25,858 bases of DNA from the IMG/VR virus record IMGVR_UViG_3300006735_000210, positions 1-25,858 of that record; one strand, written 5' to 3'. Each line of letters begins with the position of its first letter. Position 1 is the first letter of the stretch. The notes beneath the pieces were generated by a model. That model was not told the origin of the DNA, made no database searches, and saw only the letters and a list, made by a program, of their open reading frames with translations. Shown here piece after piece: positions 15,082 through 20,823 of the stretch. A program made the position numbers and the translations under genes. Source of the DNA: a virus.

Positions 15082-16334
15082 TAGTACCCCGTTACTGTGT
15101 CTAAAACTTCATGGTCATCTATTTCAAAGTCGTATGTGTACGCTATCTTAGCCAACTGGTCTATGTAAGCTAATGAGTCCACAAGGTCATCATGTGTCAG
15201 TGGATCAGGAAATTGAAATAACTGGTCTAAGAACCGACTGTTCCACTCCCCTTTGTCAAGGGTTACGAAACCATTTTCAAACCTGCCCTGTAGCGCCCAC
15301 ATGACCCTATCAGTCTTCTTTTTGTTTCCGTGGGTCAACTCATCAACCCTAAAAAACATCCCGTACCGCTTCATCATGTCCGTCAGAGGGGACATAACAG
15401 CCTGTCTAGCAATACCTTTCTCTATGCCTATCCCTACTGGCTTGTAGTCCCTGACAACCTCAAATATCTTTCTGGCTGTCTCAGACAACTCCCAGCGCCC
15501 ATGAACTATGTTTTCAACATGCCAGTGTCCACTGTCATTAACCTTGACAACCGCTATGGCTGTCTCGTCCAATTTACTGTTCTTAGTACGCTGCTTGTTT
15601 ACTTCCTCAAAGCCAGCTAGGTCAATGGCTATGTAGTAGTCACCGTACTCAGGGGATTCACCAAACTTGACCCAATCCTCCTTGAACATCTCAGAGCCTC
15701 TGGCCTCAAAGGAAGCCATAAACTCTTGTCTAAACGCATAGCTGGACATACTCTTTTTAGCTACGTTTATCTCCTCTGCGTCCAATAGAGGGTTGTCATA
15801 GCTTGTAAAGTGCCACGCTTTGTACGTTGGGTCATCGTCTAACTCAGCGTACTGATACAACTCATAAAAGTGATTACGTCCCATAGGCGTACCTATGAAC
15901 AACGCATTCCCCTTTTGGTCAGCCAATGCTGGCCTAAGAATCTGCTCAAATACTTCAGGCTTCATGTCTGCGTATTCGTCCATGACCAGAAACTTCAAGG
16001 ACACACCACGCATAGTCTCTGGCCTGTCCGCACCCTTCAACGATATTGTAGCACCATTGATTAGCTTTATCTGTAGGTTGTTAATGTGGCTGGACACAAT
16101 CACTGGATTCCCCAGTTCAAGCAGTGTCTGCCACATGATGTCCCTAGCCTGTCCCTGTGTAGGTGCAACGTAAAACACATTACCCTTACTGGACTCCAAG
16201 GCGTTAACAATCAACAACCATGCTGCTAGTCTGGACTTACCAGTACGTCTACCAGCGGCTACAATCTTAAACCTTGTATCGTCACTCCATACCTCTTGTT
16301 GCCAAGGGAGTAACTCAATGTTAAGATCAGTCAA
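15081..16334 (-). CDS. terL: Terminase large subunit (ATPase and nuclease)
   Basis: 417 aa. ATPase domain: Walker A at 27-34 (AGRRTGKS), Walker B at 115-120 (FLVMDE) with catalytic Glu120, followed by the coupling region FIGTPMGRNHFYELY. RNase H-like nuclease domain: Asp238 in YYIAIDLAG, an acidic residue at Glu305 (GIGIEKG) and Asp382/383/386 in HDDLVDSLAYID. All motifs needed for packaging motor and cutting seem present. It moves DNA into the prohead through the portal. Length is close to the compact podovirus terminases. It overlaps the preceding 111-aa gene by 8 bases and the next by one (TAATG). Confidence 0.96.
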   Translation of the reverse strand: MTDLNIELLPWQQEVWSDDTRFKIVAAGRRTGKSRLAAWLLIVNALESSKGNVFYVAPTQGQARDIMWQTLLELGNPVIVSSHINNLQIKLINGATISLKGADRPETMRGVSLKFLVMDEYADMKPEVFEQILRPALADQKGNALFIGTPMGRNHFYELYQYAELDDDPTYKAWHFTSYDNPLLDAEEINVAKKSMSSYAFRQEFMASFEARGSEMFKEDWVKFGESPEYGDYYIAIDLAGFEEVNKQRTKNSKLDETAIAVVKVNDSGHWHVENIVHGRWELSETARKIFEVVRDYKPVGIGIEKGIARQAVMSPLTDMMKRYGMFFRVDELTHGNKKKTDRVMWALQGRFENGFVTLDKGEWNSRFLDQLFQFPDPLTHDDLVDSLAYIDQLAKIAYTYDFEIDDHEVLDTVTGY

Positions 16335-16662
16335 AAGGCTTACCGTAATTTTTACTAAACTCTATAAACTTAGGAGTCTTATAACCTCCTTTAGCGTAAG
16401 TTAACGCTTCTTTTTTAGAATCCATTTGTAGAAAATTACCTGTCTTAAAATTATACTCTCTAGCTTGATCTGGGTCATCAAACTGATAAAGTTCTCCTGA
16501 GTCTAACATGACTATCGTAGGGAACACATACCAGTTGCCTCCCTCGTCAACTTCAGCAGCCATCCTGTGTGTGGATATAGACCCGTCTTTATTTTCAATA
16601 ACAGGGTACTTTTCAGGATTTTTTATTCTGTCTAAAAACTCTGGTTGTTTTTTCTTAGCCAC
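16327..16662 (-). CDS. Conserved phage protein of unknown function, GTG start
   Basis: 111 aa from a GTG at 16662 (AKKKQPEFLDRIKNPEKYPV), with GGAA upstream. The core reads NKDGSISTHRMAAEVDEGGN, WYVFPTIVMLDSGELYQFDD and NFKTGNFLQMDSKKEALTYA. The chain 'DGS.STHRM..E.D...VFPTIV' followed by 'A..YN.KTGNF..F.....A..YA' is a conserved block I recall within larger virion proteins and as free-standing small proteins of phages; here it stands alone. No catalytic residues are evident. Between the peptidase and terminase genes, overlapping the latter by 8 bases. Confidence 0.75.
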   Translation of the reverse strand: MAKKKQPEFLDRIKNPEKYPVIENKDGSISTHRMAAEVDEGGNWYVFPTIVMLDSGELYQFDDPDQAREYNFKTGNFLQMDSKKEALTYAKGGYKTPKFIEFSKNYGKPFD

Positions 16663-16681
16663 TTAAAGTTTCCATAGCTTG

Positions 16682-17032
16682 TTAATAACACCACACCACA
16701 GCATCAGTATCTCTAGTATCCACATGGATAAACCCATTAGCCACACCTATACCCCTAAAGCCCATAATCATTGCAGCTTTAATTATCTTATGGCGCTGTT
16801 GGCCTCCTGACACCTTAATGTCAGCAGCTATACCTTCAGAGTGTTTCCCCGGCTTAGCCTTCTTTGCCTCTATAGAGTGCTTAGGTGACCTATATCCGCT
16901 AGTGATTACAAAGGGAAAACCACATGCTTCCCTTAACTCATCTAGCTTAGCAACGAACTCTGGCTTTATCTGATTCTCACCTGTTTCTTGACAATCAAAA
17001 TCTTCTATCTTGAAGTATTTGTAGTTAGCCAC
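16682..17032 (-). CDS. M15-family D-Ala-D-Ala-type peptidase, endolysin candidate
   Basis: 116 aa from the GTG at 17032, which overlaps the upstream stop (GTGGCTAA) and has GGAAG just before it; a longer reading to 17191 would lie inside the small-terminase gene and has a non-protein-like Lys-rich start. Motifs: SGYRSPKHSIEA (about 45-56), KHSEGIAADIKV with His64 and Asp71, and FIHVDTR with His103 and Asp105: the HxxxxxxD and HxD zinc site of the peptidase M15_3 group. It would cut peptidoglycan cross-links or stems in the periplasm. No signal peptide, so release would depend on a holin, with the membrane protein at 8154-8501 as candidate. A virion-associated role is possible. Confidence 0.88.
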   Translation of the reverse strand: MANYKYFKIEDFDCQETGENQIKPEFVAKLDELREACGFPFVITSGYRSPKHSIEAKKAKPGKHSEGIAADIKVSGGQQRHKIIKAAMIMGFRGIGVANGFIHVDTRDTDAVVWCY

Positions 17033-17447
17033 TTTCTTCCGTAAACTCCCCTTCAATGGTGTTTTCTTCTTCTTGTTCTTGTTCGGTTGTTGCTTCTTTT
17101 TCACTCGTACCAGAGACACTTGTGGCGACTTGCCCAACACCTGAGATAGTAATTGACACAGACTGTCTCCCACCTGTAGAATCCTTTTCAAAATAACTTA
17201 AAGGCAACATCCTATCCATTACTAGTTTCCATGCTGCCGCTTGATTTTTATGGTCATCGTTAAGAGCAGCATTAAAAATACTATCCAGAACCTTGTTAGA
17301 TTTAGGGGAAGCAAGCATTCTAGCCTTATATTCGTTAATAATGCTAGCGTCACCTTTAGGGCGACCTACTTTACCCCTGTTTCCTGTAGTTTTAGAGACT
17401 ACATCAGTCTTCCTTGGTCTTCCTCTTTTACGTTTAGGTTGATCCAT
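17025..17447 (-). CDS. Terminase small subunit candidate with AT-hooks
   Basis: 140 aa. N-terminus with two AT-hook-like cores, KRKRGRPRK (about 5-13) and RGKVGRPKG (about 24-32), then a helical domain (INEYKARMLASPKSNKVLDS; LNDDHKNQAAAWKLVMDRML) and an acidic C-terminus (TEQEQEEENTIEGEF). DNA-binding N-terminus, helical core, acidic tail and position as first gene of the packaging operon fit a small terminase, which recognises the packaging site and loads the large subunit. No direct motif proves it. ATG follows AAGG about 11 bases upstream, 36 bases below the -10 of the promoter at 17483-17511. Alternative: a transcriptional regulator of the arm. Confidence 0.68.
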   Translation of the reverse strand: MDQPKRKRGRPRKTDVVSKTTGNRGKVGRPKGDASIINEYKARMLASPKSNKVLDSIFNAALNDDHKNQAAAWKLVMDRMLPLSYFEKDSTGGRQSVSITISGVGQVATSVSGTSEKEATTEQEQEEENTIEGEFTEESG

Positions 17448-17482
17448 AAAGTATTTACCTTAGTACCTAAGAATACTATCTG

Positions 17483-17511
17483 ATTATATCATATTTTGTG
17501 TCAAAAGTCAA
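17483..17511 (-). promoter_or_regulatory. Sigma70-type promoter for the packaging genes
   Basis: On the minus strand TTGACT (17511-17506), exactly 17 bases, TATAAT (17488-17483), with an extended -10 (TGATATAAT). The 12 bases TATGATATAATC are identical to those at the promoter at 10911-10939. Transcription would start about 25-30 bases before the ATG of the small-terminase candidate. Confidence 0.9.
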
Positions 17512-17593
17512 GGATTATTTTAGATTATTTAGTTATAAGAGTGTCCTTTTACTGTGTTTTTAGTAAATTCTAGTTTTCTTTTGTAAACAAGAG

Positions 17594-17609
17594 GTTAGTA
17601 AGCACTAAC
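17594..17609. promoter_or_regulatory. Perfect inverted repeat, operator-like
   Basis: GTTAGT, AAGC spacer, ACTAAC: six-base arms with no mismatch. Not followed by a T-run, so a protein-binding site is more likely than a terminator. Confidence 0.4.
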
Positions 17610-17717
17610 TATTGGTCATTTTAACCTAATTTTGGCCTATTTTGTACATGAGAGGGTACTATAATTTATTAAGCAGCACAAGCCCCTCCCCCGTCCCCTC
17701 TAGCATACCCCGGCCCT

Positions 17718-17888
17718 CATGTCAACCATAGACAAACCAAAGGTTGGCATGGTTATTGCATGTGTTGACTAGAGTTGGCATGAGTTTTGCATAGGAGCCT
17801 AGCCCTCTGGCTACCACAGCCAACCAGAGAATACAAGTGTTGACATGTGAGAGGCACTCTGGCACCCCATAGGTCAACATAGGTCAAC
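17718..17888. repeat. Cluster of eight GTTGAC/GTTGGC hexamers
   Basis: On the plus strand at 17743 (GTTGGCATG), 17764 (GTTGACTAG), 17774 (GTTGGCATG) and 17839 (GTTGACATG); on the minus strand at 17721-17726 (in CATGTCAAC), 17819-17824, 17873-17878 and 17883-17888. Two of them sit in a longer direct repeat (17743-17761 and 17774-17792, 16 of 19 bases equal), and the last two in an exact 10-base tandem CATAGGTCAA (17868-17887). Confidence 0.75.
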
Positions 17889-18023
17889 CCAACCAACCAC
17901 AAGCACACAACACCACCCATTGCAACTACTATATAGTTATATGCATAGATTAAATAGTTATTAGACACCAGTGATCCACACGCTATCATGGCTTCACAAA
18001 TTAATAACTACATAGGTAAACAC

Positions 18024-18182
18024 ATGAATATAAAAGAACAATATATAGAATCTTTAAACTGTGCACTGGACAGTTGTTACCGTGATCTCGATTACTACGA
18101 GAGCATTGGTCATCAGAGCAATATAAACGAGGTGGAGCAGCGCATTGTTTCACTTAAGCAACAAATTGAGGACGTAGTCTAA
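18024..18182 (+). CDS. Hypothetical early protein, first gene of the plus arm
   Basis: 52 aa from the ATG at 18024 (MNIKEQYIESLNCALDSCYR). An in-frame ATG at 17988 would add 12 residues but has no ribosome-binding site, while 18024 follows AGGTAAACACATGAA, almost the same context as AGGTTTACACATGAA before the gene at 18556. Helical with a Leu/Ile-rich end (EVEQRIVSLKQQIEDVV), coiled-coil-like. Stop overlaps the next ATG (TAATG). No family recognised; early host-takeover or regulatory roles are typical for this place. Confidence 0.68.
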   Translation: MNIKEQYIESLNCALDSCYRDLDYYESIGHQSNINEVEQRIVSLKQQIEDVV

Positions 18183-18478
18183 TGGGCACATTCACAACAT
18201 TACTAGACATCCGTAACGACATAGCCGACTCATTGCATACTGTTGGTTTAGACAACTGGTCGCAGCGCCTAGTCATAGGGAGCGAGTACAACAGCATGTC
18301 GCGAGCTATAGAGGCCTACTTAGGCATAGACAAGGACACAGAGCATGACATGCCTGAGACGCTGGAACAGATGAAAGCATGGTATTCTGCAAGCGGAGGT
18401 CTGACATGGCTGTTTAACGATGCAGTGCGAGAGTTCAACATACCAGTAACACTAATAGAGGAAACAATAGCAGCGTAG
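18182..18478 (+). CDS. Hypothetical early protein (98 aa)
   Basis: Reads MGTFTTLLDIRNDIADSLHT, then SQRLVIGSEYNSMSRAIEAY and WLFNDAVREFNIPVTLIEET. Soluble and helical, acidic in the middle, with no motif I recognise. ATG shares a base with the upstream stop. It lies in the row of small early genes. Function unknown. Confidence 0.75.
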   Translation: MGTFTTLLDIRNDIADSLHTVGLDNWSQRLVIGSEYNSMSRAIEAYLGIDKDTEHDMPETLEQMKAWYSASGGLTWLFNDAVREFNIPVTLIEETIAA

Positions 18479-18555
18479 TGTTCTATGGCTGACTATTGTC
18501 AACAGTAGTCAGCACTGGTAACATTGCCAAGTACATTAACAGTAGAGGTTTACAC

Positions 18556-18792
18556 ATGAAACTAAGACAAATCGCAGCTAACCAGACAGAACTAGAGTTA
18601 CCCTGTGGCGCTGTAGTTCTATTCAGTTACGAGACACCAGTAGCAGCACAGTTAGCGTCAGGTGGTTTTGTACGCACAGAACAAAAATGGTCTGTAACCA
18701 CTAGCCGACACATTAACAAATGGTTGCAGGGTATTGACGCGCAGGAAGTACCACAGGCAGACCTATACAATTTAACGGGAGAGGCAGCATAG
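18556..18792 (+). CDS. Conserved small phage protein with SRHINKWL block
   Basis: 78 aa from the ATG at 18556 with GAGGT six bases upstream; a TTG at 18496 in frame is less likely. Reads MKLRQIAANQTELELPCGAV, then VLFSYETPVAAQLASGGFVR and WSVTTSRHINKWLQG. The succession 'T.(I/L)....G..V.FSY.TPVAA......(Y/F)..T...(W/Y)SVTTS.HINKW' is conserved in many phage proteins of 70-90 aa, as far as I recall, without assigned role. Beta-rich N-terminal part and helical end. Function unknown. Confidence 0.82.
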   Translation: MKLRQIAANQTELELPCGAVVLFSYETPVAAQLASGGFVRTEQKWSVTTSRHINKWLQGIDAQEVPQADLYNLTGEAA

Positions 18793-18888
18793 ATGTTAAA
18801 AGACTGGAAATATAAATTAATGATTATTGGCCTAATGTTTATCCTAGTGGTAGACTGGGAACACACACTAACACTCTGGGGATTTTAG
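18793..18888 (+). CDS. Micro-membrane protein 1 (31 aa)
   Basis: Starts directly after the preceding stop (TAGATG). MLKDWKYKLMIIGLMFILVV is a short charged start plus one membrane helix, and the peptide ends LTLWGF. Its stop is part of a 17-base block repeated after the next gene. Too short for a confident call from one genome, but position and membrane character support it. Confidence 0.55.
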   Translation: MLKDWKYKLMIIGLMFILVVDWEHTLTLWGF

Positions 18889-18992
18889 GATGATTCGTAA
18901 CACTTTTGCAGCCATAGGCGTGTCTCTGTGCATTCTGTACACCATAACAGGCACCTATGTAATACTGCTACATGCGGGATTTTAGGATGATT
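18879..18992 (+). repeat. Identical 17-base stop/start junctions (18879-18895 and 18976-18992)
   Basis: GGGATTTTAGGATGATT occurs twice, each time holding the end of one tiny gene (GGA TTT TAG), an AGGA element and the start of the next (ATG ATT). The span listed covers both copies and the gene between them. Confidence 0.9.
18890..18985 (+). CDS. Micro-membrane protein 2 (31 aa)
   Basis: MIRNTFAAIGVSLCILYTIT, then GTYVILLHAGF: nearly the whole peptide is one membrane helix with a basic start. ATG one base after the previous stop (TAGGATG). Candidate membrane-active early peptide; no homologue recognised. Confidence 0.55.
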   Translation: MIRNTFAAIGVSLCILYTITGTYVILLHAGF

Positions 18993-19085
18993 TGGAGCGC
19001 GATAAAAGACTTTTGCACTGCCTATGTTGTAATACTGGTGCTGGTTGGTGTATTATTTTTGATTGAAACTTACTTACTGGGGTAA
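18987..19085 (+). CDS. Micro-membrane protein 3 (32 aa)
   Basis: MIWSAIKDFCTAYVVILVLV, then GVLFLIETYLLG: one membrane helix. Starts one base after the previous stop (TAGGATG), as with the gene before. Together the three make a row of single-pass peptides in one transcript. Confidence 0.55.
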   Translation: MIWSAIKDFCTAYVVILVLVGVLFLIETYLLG

Positions 19086-19088
19086 ATT

Positions 19089-19229
19089 GTGGACGATTTA
19101 GATATATTGTTGGACAGAGCGATTACATGGTCAGAATGGGAAAATAGTTACGTTTTGATTATGAACATGGTAGAATTTAAACAACGCATTAGAGAGATTG
19201 TGCAAGAGCAACAGGAGCAGAACACATGA
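19089..19229 (+). CDS. Hypothetical small protein (46 aa), GTG start
   Basis: From GTG at 19089 with GGGG seven bases upstream: VDDLDILLDRAITWSEWENS, then a helix EFKQRIREIVQEQQEQN. The stop overlaps the next ATG (ATGA), which supports the frame. Acidic start and coiled-coil-like end. No family recognised. Confidence 0.55.
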   Translation: MDDLDILLDRAITWSEWENSYVLIMNMVEFKQRIREIVQEQQEQNT

Positions 19230-19429
19230 GCAACGAATATAAAGAAGCTAACGACGAACGTCTCATGGAATCAGTCTATGAGATAGTGGACAGCCTGACA
19301 GAACCAGCAGCACGCAGGTTACTAGAGGACATGCTGTTTACACAAGGTATAGAAAGCGAAGCATTCGACTGGACGCTACGCAACCAGACTAAACAGTTTA
19401 TCGAACAGGCAGAGAAGGCAGTAGCATGA
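19226..19429 (+). CDS. Hypothetical early protein (67 aa)
   Basis: Acidic and helical: MSNEYKEANDERLMESVYEI, then LTEPAARRLLEDMLFTQGIE and a Glu/Lys end. Coupled to both neighbours by ATGA overlaps. No motif or membrane segment; function unknown. Confidence 0.74.
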   Translation: MSNEYKEANDERLMESVYEIVDSLTEPAARRLLEDMLFTQGIESEAFDWTLRNQTKQFIEQAEKAVA

Positions 19430-19908
19430 ATATATTTTATATCTCAACTGATCCTGTGCGTGCAGCAGTGTGGCAGTGTGACAAGCATGTAGTCAAAATG
19501 ATCCTAGAGTCAGCACAGATGCTATGCACAGCACACCATGAGTTCGGGAACCATGAAGTACCGTACAAAGTAGCGCACAGGAACCACCCCAGCACTATCT
19601 GGGCGCGTAGTGGTGCCAAACAGTACAATTGGCTCTATAGGCATTTTCAGGCTTTATCAGACGAATATACTCAAAGGTATGGTAGGGTGCACCTAACCTG
19701 GCAAAAGTGCGCACAGGCTCTCTCTGAGCCACCTATGGGCATTCCTGATATTGAGTGGACAGATCCACCACAATGTATGCCAGACGAATGCAAACGTGCT
19801 AGTAGTCGAGAGGCATACCGTGTATACTATTTCAAATATAAACCACAGGTTATCGACATGCGATGGCCTGAGAATCGACAACCACCAATGGAGCTATTTG
19901 CAGCATGA
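19426..19908 (+). CDS. Conserved phage protein of unknown function with conserved His blocks
   Basis: 160 aa. Reads MNIFYISTDPVRAAVWQCDK, HVVKMILESAQMLCTAHHEF, then AHRNHPSTIWARSGAKQYNW, LYRHFQALSDEYTQRYGRVH and later MPDECKRASSREAYRVYYF. I recall a family with the blocks 'MNIF.LD.D....A....DKHVVKM.LE.AQ.L...', 'NHP...W.R....NY.WL', 'EYT.RYGK.H' and 'MP...K....AYR.YY' in many marine phages and large viruses, of no proven function. The conserved Asp, His, Arg and Tyr look like an active site, possibly for nucleotides or DNA. ATGA overlaps on both sides. Confidence 0.85.
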   Translation: MNIFYISTDPVRAAVWQCDKHVVKMILESAQMLCTAHHEFGNHEVPYKVAHRNHPSTIWARSGAKQYNWLYRHFQALSDEYTQRYGRVHLTWQKCAQALSEPPMGIPDIEWTDPPQCMPDECKRASSREAYRVYYFKYKPQVIDMRWPENRQPPMELFAA

Positions 19909-20135
19909 GCGATACATTCTCACATGACATAGACGAAACAGATGAATCTGAGCCTGAGAACCTCAGTGTTCGTGAGTTAAAAGAAAACGACCTGATCGAA
20001 TACAGGTTGAACACCATGACCATATCAGAGGTATGCAATGCGGCCTCTAAATGGCTAACGATGACAATAGCCGACCACAGCGACGCACAGATTGATGCAT
20101 TACATGAAAAACTATTCAATAGGGAGCTACACTGA
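19905..20135 (+). CDS. Hypothetical acidic protein (76 aa)
   Basis: Very acidic N-terminus (FSHDIDETDESEPENLSVRE) followed by a helical part (ISEVCNAASKWLTMTIADHS; QIDALHEKLF). The acidic start could mimic DNA or bind a host protein, but nothing proves this. ATGA at the start, TGATG at the end. No family recognised. Confidence 0.74.
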   Translation: MSDTFSHDIDETDESEPENLSVRELKENDLIEYRLNTMTISEVCNAASKWLTMTIADHSDAQIDALHEKLFNRELH

Positions 20136-20332
20136 TGAGATGCAGAGCGTGCAACAGCGGCCCATTGGGTGAGATTGAGCTAGCTAGGAAAGACCACAAA
20201 AGCGGGGAGTTCCTAGACCTGTGCAACACTTGCTACACTGTGTCCAATAGAGCCATAATTGCTCAACAATATGAGTCGCTCTATCTGGACGATAGCCAAC
20301 TGGATGAGCTAGAATTTGAACTTTTTAACTAG
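20135..20332 (+). CDS. Small zinc-finger protein (65 aa)
   Basis: MRCRACNSGPLGEIELARKD, then GEFLDLCNTCYTVSNRAIIA and an acidic end. Two CxxC pairs (Cys3-Cys6 and Cys30-Cys33) about 24 residues apart form a likely treble-clef or ribbon-type zinc site. AGGGAG lies upstream, and the ATG shares a base with the previous stop. Last gene before the promoter of the replication genes; a role as regulator or host-factor binder is possible. Confidence 0.78.
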   Translation: MRCRACNSGPLGEIELARKDHKSGEFLDLCNTCYTVSNRAIIAQQYESLYLDDSQLDELEFELFN

Positions 20333-20338
20333 GAGGAC

Positions 20339-20366
20339 TTGCGTTGATCTGAAAATCCTGTATAAT
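20339..20366 (+). promoter_or_regulatory. Sigma70-type promoter for the replication genes
   Basis: TTGCGT (20339-20344), 16 bases, TATAAT (20361-20366). It lies in a 119-base gap before the SSB-like gene, giving a leader of about 80 bases that ends in GGAG seven to eight bases before the ATG at 20452. Confidence 0.72.
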
Positions 20367-20451
20367 ATACCTATGAAGCGAAGGAATAAACATAATGTAT
20401 ATTCTTAAAGTTTCATATTTAGTAACCTACAATAACCATAGGAGTCTATAG

Positions 20452-20823
20452 ATGGCTGTAGCAGAAATGAAAGTAGCCTTTAGTAACTTGCGCGAGACTG
20501 AGACTTATCAGGGACAAGATACTGGACGGTTTACCTTGACGGGTACTCTGGACGATGCAACAGCAGAGATGTTGTCAGCGCAGGGTGTTAAAATCAAAGC
20601 TTACGAGGACATGGCACAACGAAAGTTTGCCAGTAAGTTTCCGGTGAAGATCATAGACGCGAATGACGCGCCCTTCACTGGTGACATTCCCAGAGGCTCT
20701 CTTGTACGCATTAGCTACAAGACAGGCCCAGCACATCCAGTGCATGGTACGCCGACGTACCTGAACGCTGTGCGAGTGTTGGAACTTGCAGAAGATGCGT
20801 CGGGAATAGATGACGAACTCTAA
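20452..20823 (+). CDS. Single-stranded DNA-binding protein candidate
   Basis: 123 aa. Beta-rich body (MKVAFSNLRETETYQGQDTG, then RFTLTGTLDD; FPVKIIDANDAPFTGDIPRG, SLVRISYKTGPAHPVHGTPT) with the spacing of an OB-fold and an acidic C-terminus (ELAEDASGIDDEL). An OB-like body with acidic tail, encoded immediately before the primase-helicase and polymerase, is the layout of phage SSBs such as T7 gp2.5 (232 aa; this one is shorter). It would coat the lagging strand and contact the polymerase and helicase by its tail. It overlaps the next gene by 14 bases. No diagnostic motif exists for such SSBs, so this is a structural and contextual call. Confidence 0.77.
   Translation: MAVAEMKVAFSNLRETETYQGQDTGRFTLTGTLDDATAEMLSAQGVKIKAYEDMAQRKFASKFPVKIIDANDAPFTGDIPRGSLVRISYKTGPAHPVHGTPTYLNAVRVLELAEDASGIDDEL

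Larger units (their letters stand above)
17512..18023. other. Divergent intergenic control region
   Basis: About 0.5 kb with no convincing gene on either strand. From left to right: an AT-rich stretch (17512-17680), a perfect palindrome GTTAGT-AAGC-ACTAAC (17594-17609), a TATAAT at 17660-17665 without a good -35, the GTTGRC cluster (17718-17888), an A/C-rich tract (17884-17919) and a palindromic AT-rich end (ACTATATAGT 17928-17937, TATGCATA 17940-17947). I find no clear sigma70 promoter for the plus arm, which may use an activated or unusual promoter. The region could also hold an origin. Confidence 0.7.

Noticed and set aside
17033-17191. Longer start for the M15 peptidase (169 aa)
   Set aside because: The extra part overlaps the small-terminase gene in another frame and is a low-complexity Lys/Gln/Ser stretch; the GTG at 17032 has a ribosome-binding site and gives the usual compact domain.
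17642-17665. Sigma70-type promoter for the plus arm with TATAAT at 17660-17665
   Set aside because: No acceptable -35 at 16-18 bases; the nearest TTGTAC is only 12 bases away, and the start would be more than 300 bases before the first gene.
17753-17989. 78-codon minus-strand frame in the control region
   Set aside because: No ribosome-binding site, odd composition rich in Cys, Leu and Val, and it runs across the repeated GTTGRC sites.
20373-20408. Possible 11-codon leader peptide (MKRRNKHNVYS) before the SSB gene
   Set aside because: The ATG is only about seven bases after the -10 box, at or before the expected transcript start, and has no ribosome-binding site.
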